Assembly: GCA_016209155.1 (NCBI GenBank) | Contig: JACQWU010000318.1 | Span: forward strand, 1 to 8,276 | DNA length: 8,276 nucleotides | Source: Candidatus Desantisiibacteriota bacterium | Lineage (GTDB): Bacteria > JACRDZ01 | Direction: 5' to 3' | In this document: positions 6,668 through 8,276 of the stretch, piece after piece | How positions within the stretch are numbered: the stretch's first letter is position 1 | Layout: the number at the start of each line of letters is the position of its first letter | The notes under the pieces: generated by a model | Databases searched by the model: none | What the model was told of the DNA's origin: nothing | Seen by the model: the letters and a program-made list of their open reading frames with translations, nothing else | Translations under genes and position numbers: made by a program

Positions 6668-7651
6668 ATGATAAAACCAATAGATACTTTTAAAGATTTA
6701 ATTGACACCTCATGGGGATTTAGAATATCTAAAATAATATTTACCGCTATTGAACTTAATCTTTTCACTTTACTTTGCAAAGAAAAAATAGAAAGAGAAA
6801 AAATATTAAAAAAACTAAAATTGCTTCCTTCTGCAGGTGAATATTTTTTAAACTCCCTTGTTTCTTTAGGATTATTGGAGAAAAAAAACAATAAATATAC
6901 CAACTCAAGGATAAGCAATAAATTTCTCGCAAAACAATCAGGTTCTTACAGGGGTGATATACTTAAACACTTTCATAGCGGATGGGATAATTGGGCTAAT
7001 CTTGAAGAAGTATTATATGAAAAGAAAAGCACAAAACGCCAGAAAAATAAAGATGATAACTGGAGATCATTCATTTTAGGAATGCGTGATCTTGGGATAG
7101 AACGCGCAGAAAAAATGCTGTCTCTTATAGATTTCTCACAGAACGAAAAAATACTTGATTTAGGCGGCGGACCCGGAATTTATTCAATCATTTTCGCAAA
7201 AAAATTTTCAGGTCTAACTGCTGATATATTTGATCTGCCTGAAACAATAAAAATTGCCGGGGAAATAATCAAAAATTATAAGCTGGAAAAAAGAATAAGC
7301 ACAGTGAAAGGTAATTTTGTTTCCGATGAGCTTGGCAGTGGTTATACAATGGTTTTGGTTTCAAATATTATTCACAGCTATGGTACAAATACAAACCATA
7401 TGATTTTGAAAAAAGTTTTCAAATCGCTGAGTAAAGGCGGGAGAGTAGTTATAAGCGACTTTATTCTTGATGAAGAAAAAACTTCCCCTCTTCAGGCAGT
7501 ACTTTTCGGAATGCATATGATTGTAAATACAGAGGAAGGCCGTACCTATACAGGATCTGAGGTTGAGAGTTTGCTTAAAAAATCCGGTTTCAACAGAATA
7601 GAATTCAAACGTCTTGATGAAAATACAAAACTGGCAATAGGTTATAAATAA
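6668..7651 (+). CDS. AdoMet-dependent class I O-methyltransferase (plant COMT/hydroxyneurosporene methyltransferase-like)
   Basis: 327 residues, the normal length for the family. Residues about 10-90 form the N-terminal winged-helix dimerisation domain (AIELNLFTLL, then EYFLNSLVSLGLLEKKNNKY). The catalytic Rossmann domain carries the AdoMet-binding loop DLGGGPG (164-170), the acidic DLP after strand 2 (189-191), GNF (215-217), the SNIIH segment (232-236) whose His aligns with the usual LHDW catalytic position, and GGRVVISD (257-264). The C-terminal part MHMIVNTEEGRTYTGSEVESLLKKSGF is typical. Relatives methylate small phenolic, carotenoid, porphyrin or polyketide hydroxyl groups; the substrate cannot be read here. 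The start is ATG with an imperfect SD (AGGCGG, 6658-6663). The gene lies 57 bases after the lipoprotein gene, with a palindromic repeat between, so co-transcription is possible but not assured. No biosynthetic partner is visible. Confidence 0.9.
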   Translation: MIKPIDTFKDLIDTSWGFRISKIIFTAIELNLFTLLCKEKIEREKILKKLKLLPSAGEYFLNSLVSLGLLEKKNNKYTNSRISNKFLAKQSGSYRGDILKHFHSGWDNWANLEEVLYEKKSTKRQKNKDDNWRSFILGMRDLGIERAEKMLSLIDFSQNEKILDLGGGPGIYSIIFAKKFSGLTADIFDLPETIKIAGEIIKNYKLEKRISTVKGNFVSDELGSGYTMVLVSNIIHSYGTNTNHMILKKVFKSLSKGGRVVISDFILDEEKTSPLQAVLFGMHMIVNTEEGRTYTGSEVESLLKKSGFNRIEFKRLDENTKLAIGYK

Positions 7652-7654
7652 TAT

Positions 7655-8276
7655 TTAATCATTCCTTTCTCCCGCAATAAACTTTTCCAGCATTTTATAT
7701 GCTTTGTCATCAGAGAATTGCTTCATAGGATGTTTCATGAAATAAGCCGAGGGTGAGTATAAAATACCGCCCTGTTTCCGGTTAAGAGCAAGTTTGCAGC
7801 ATCTAATGGCATCGATAACAACTCCAGCCGAGTTTGGAGAATCTTCAACTGATAATCTTAATTCCAAATTAATCGGAACGTTACCAAAAATTCTTCCTTC
7901 CATCCTTATGAAACAGATTTTATTGTCTTTTTGCCACGGGACATAATCACTCGGGCCGATATGTATATTATTGTTTTCAAGCCTGTCCTTAAGGACAGAT
8001 TGTACTGCTTCTGTTTTCGATTCTTTTTTTGAAGTGAGACGTTTTCGCTCAAGCATATTGAGAAAATCCGTATTACCGCCGATATTAAGCTGATATGTCC
8101 GGTCCAGCTTTACTCCTCTTTTTTCAAATAAATCAGATAATACCCGATGGGTAATAGTTGCACCAAATTGAGATTTGATATCATCACCGATTATCGGTAT
8201 GTTTTTTGCTTTAAATTTATTTGCCCATTGAGGATTACTGGCTATAAAAACCGGTATATTATTTATAAGTGCAACA
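7655..8276 (-). CDS. ino1: myo-Inositol-1(3)-phosphate synthase, C-terminal part (5' end off window)
   Basis: The minus-strand frame is open to the right edge (first full codon at 8275), giving 206 visible residues, about half of a bacterial/archaeal-type synthase of roughly 360-390 residues. The ATG at 8056 is internal, not the start. Recognisable family segments in order: [98 protein letters not shown] and [17 protein letters not shown]. These closely follow the actinobacterial/archaeal Ino1 pattern; the Lys residues in GDDIKSQ and SKKESKT fall in the known active-site region. The enzyme converts D-glucose 6-phosphate to 1D-myo-inositol 3-phosphate using NAD+ as an internally recycled cofactor, in the cytoplasm. 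It feeds inositol phospholipids or inositol-based solutes. It converges on the methyltransferase with three bases between the stops and no visible terminator. Confidence 0.95.
   Translation of the reverse strand, partial: VALINNIPVFIASNPQWANKFKAKNIPIIGDDIKSQFGATITHRVLSDLFEKRGVKLDRTYQLNIGGNTDFLNMLERKRLTSKKESKTEAVQSVLKDRLENNNIHIGPSDYVPWQKDNKICFIRMEGRIFGNVPINLELRLSVEDSPNSAGVVIDAIRCCKLALNRKQGGILYSPSAYFMKHPMKQFSDDKAYKMLEKFIAGERND

Noticed and set aside
6187-6918. A 243-codon open frame on the minus strand
   Set aside because: It runs antisense through the ends of the repeat gene, the whole lipoprotein gene, the palindrome and the start of the methyltransferase, all well supported on the plus strand. 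Its Phe/Leu/Ser-rich product is what AT-rich Lys/Glu coding sequence gives in reverse.
8054-8056. ATG at 8056 (minus strand) as the start of the inositol phosphate synthase gene
   Set aside because: The upstream frame encodes conserved family segments ([22 protein letters not shown]), so this Met is internal and the gene leaves the window.

Overview
The window is AT-rich, densely coded bacterial DNA and has no stretch over 300 bases without a gene. Three things point to an uncultured, probably anaerobic or sediment/subsurface bacterium with an outer membrane: a very large exported multihaem cytochrome with Ig-like and beta-helix domains, a lipoprotein gene behind it, and an interspersed GTAGAGACGC-type palindrome. 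The sequence alone does not fix the phylum.

Layout, left to right. Bases 1-4608 (+) are the 3' part of a giant gene whose start lies off the left edge. Its visible protein has nine CXXCH haem c motifs in four-haem modules, with a small beta-barrel domain inserted in one module. These are followed by Ig-like domains, a right-handed parallel beta-helix ending in a NWWG motif, and a long tail of two alternating Ig/FN3-like domain types. At 4605-4608 the frame stops in an ATGA overlap, and the same alternating tail continues in another frame to 6266. Comparison of repeat units shows that part of one unit is missing at this junction. The two reading frames are best read as one ancestral gene broken by an out-of-frame deletion, or by an assembly collapse.

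A near-perfect Shine-Dalgarno sequence overlapping the stop at 6266 starts a small lipoprotein-like coiled-coil gene (6284-6610) with nine uninterrupted heptads and a six-lysine end. A perfect 11-bp-stem hairpin repeat (6620-6647) separates it from a class I AdoMet-dependent O-methyltransferase (6668-7651). Converging on that gene, with only three bases between the stop codons, is the C-terminal half of a myo-inositol-3-phosphate synthase on the minus strand (7655 to the right edge).

The cytochrome/Ig gene pieces and the lipoprotein form one transcriptional unit by spacing. A reasonable inference is a cell-surface electron-transfer or surface-structure locus. The methyltransferase could be co-transcribed but has no evident functional link. 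The inositol phosphate synthase belongs to a separate, convergent unit.
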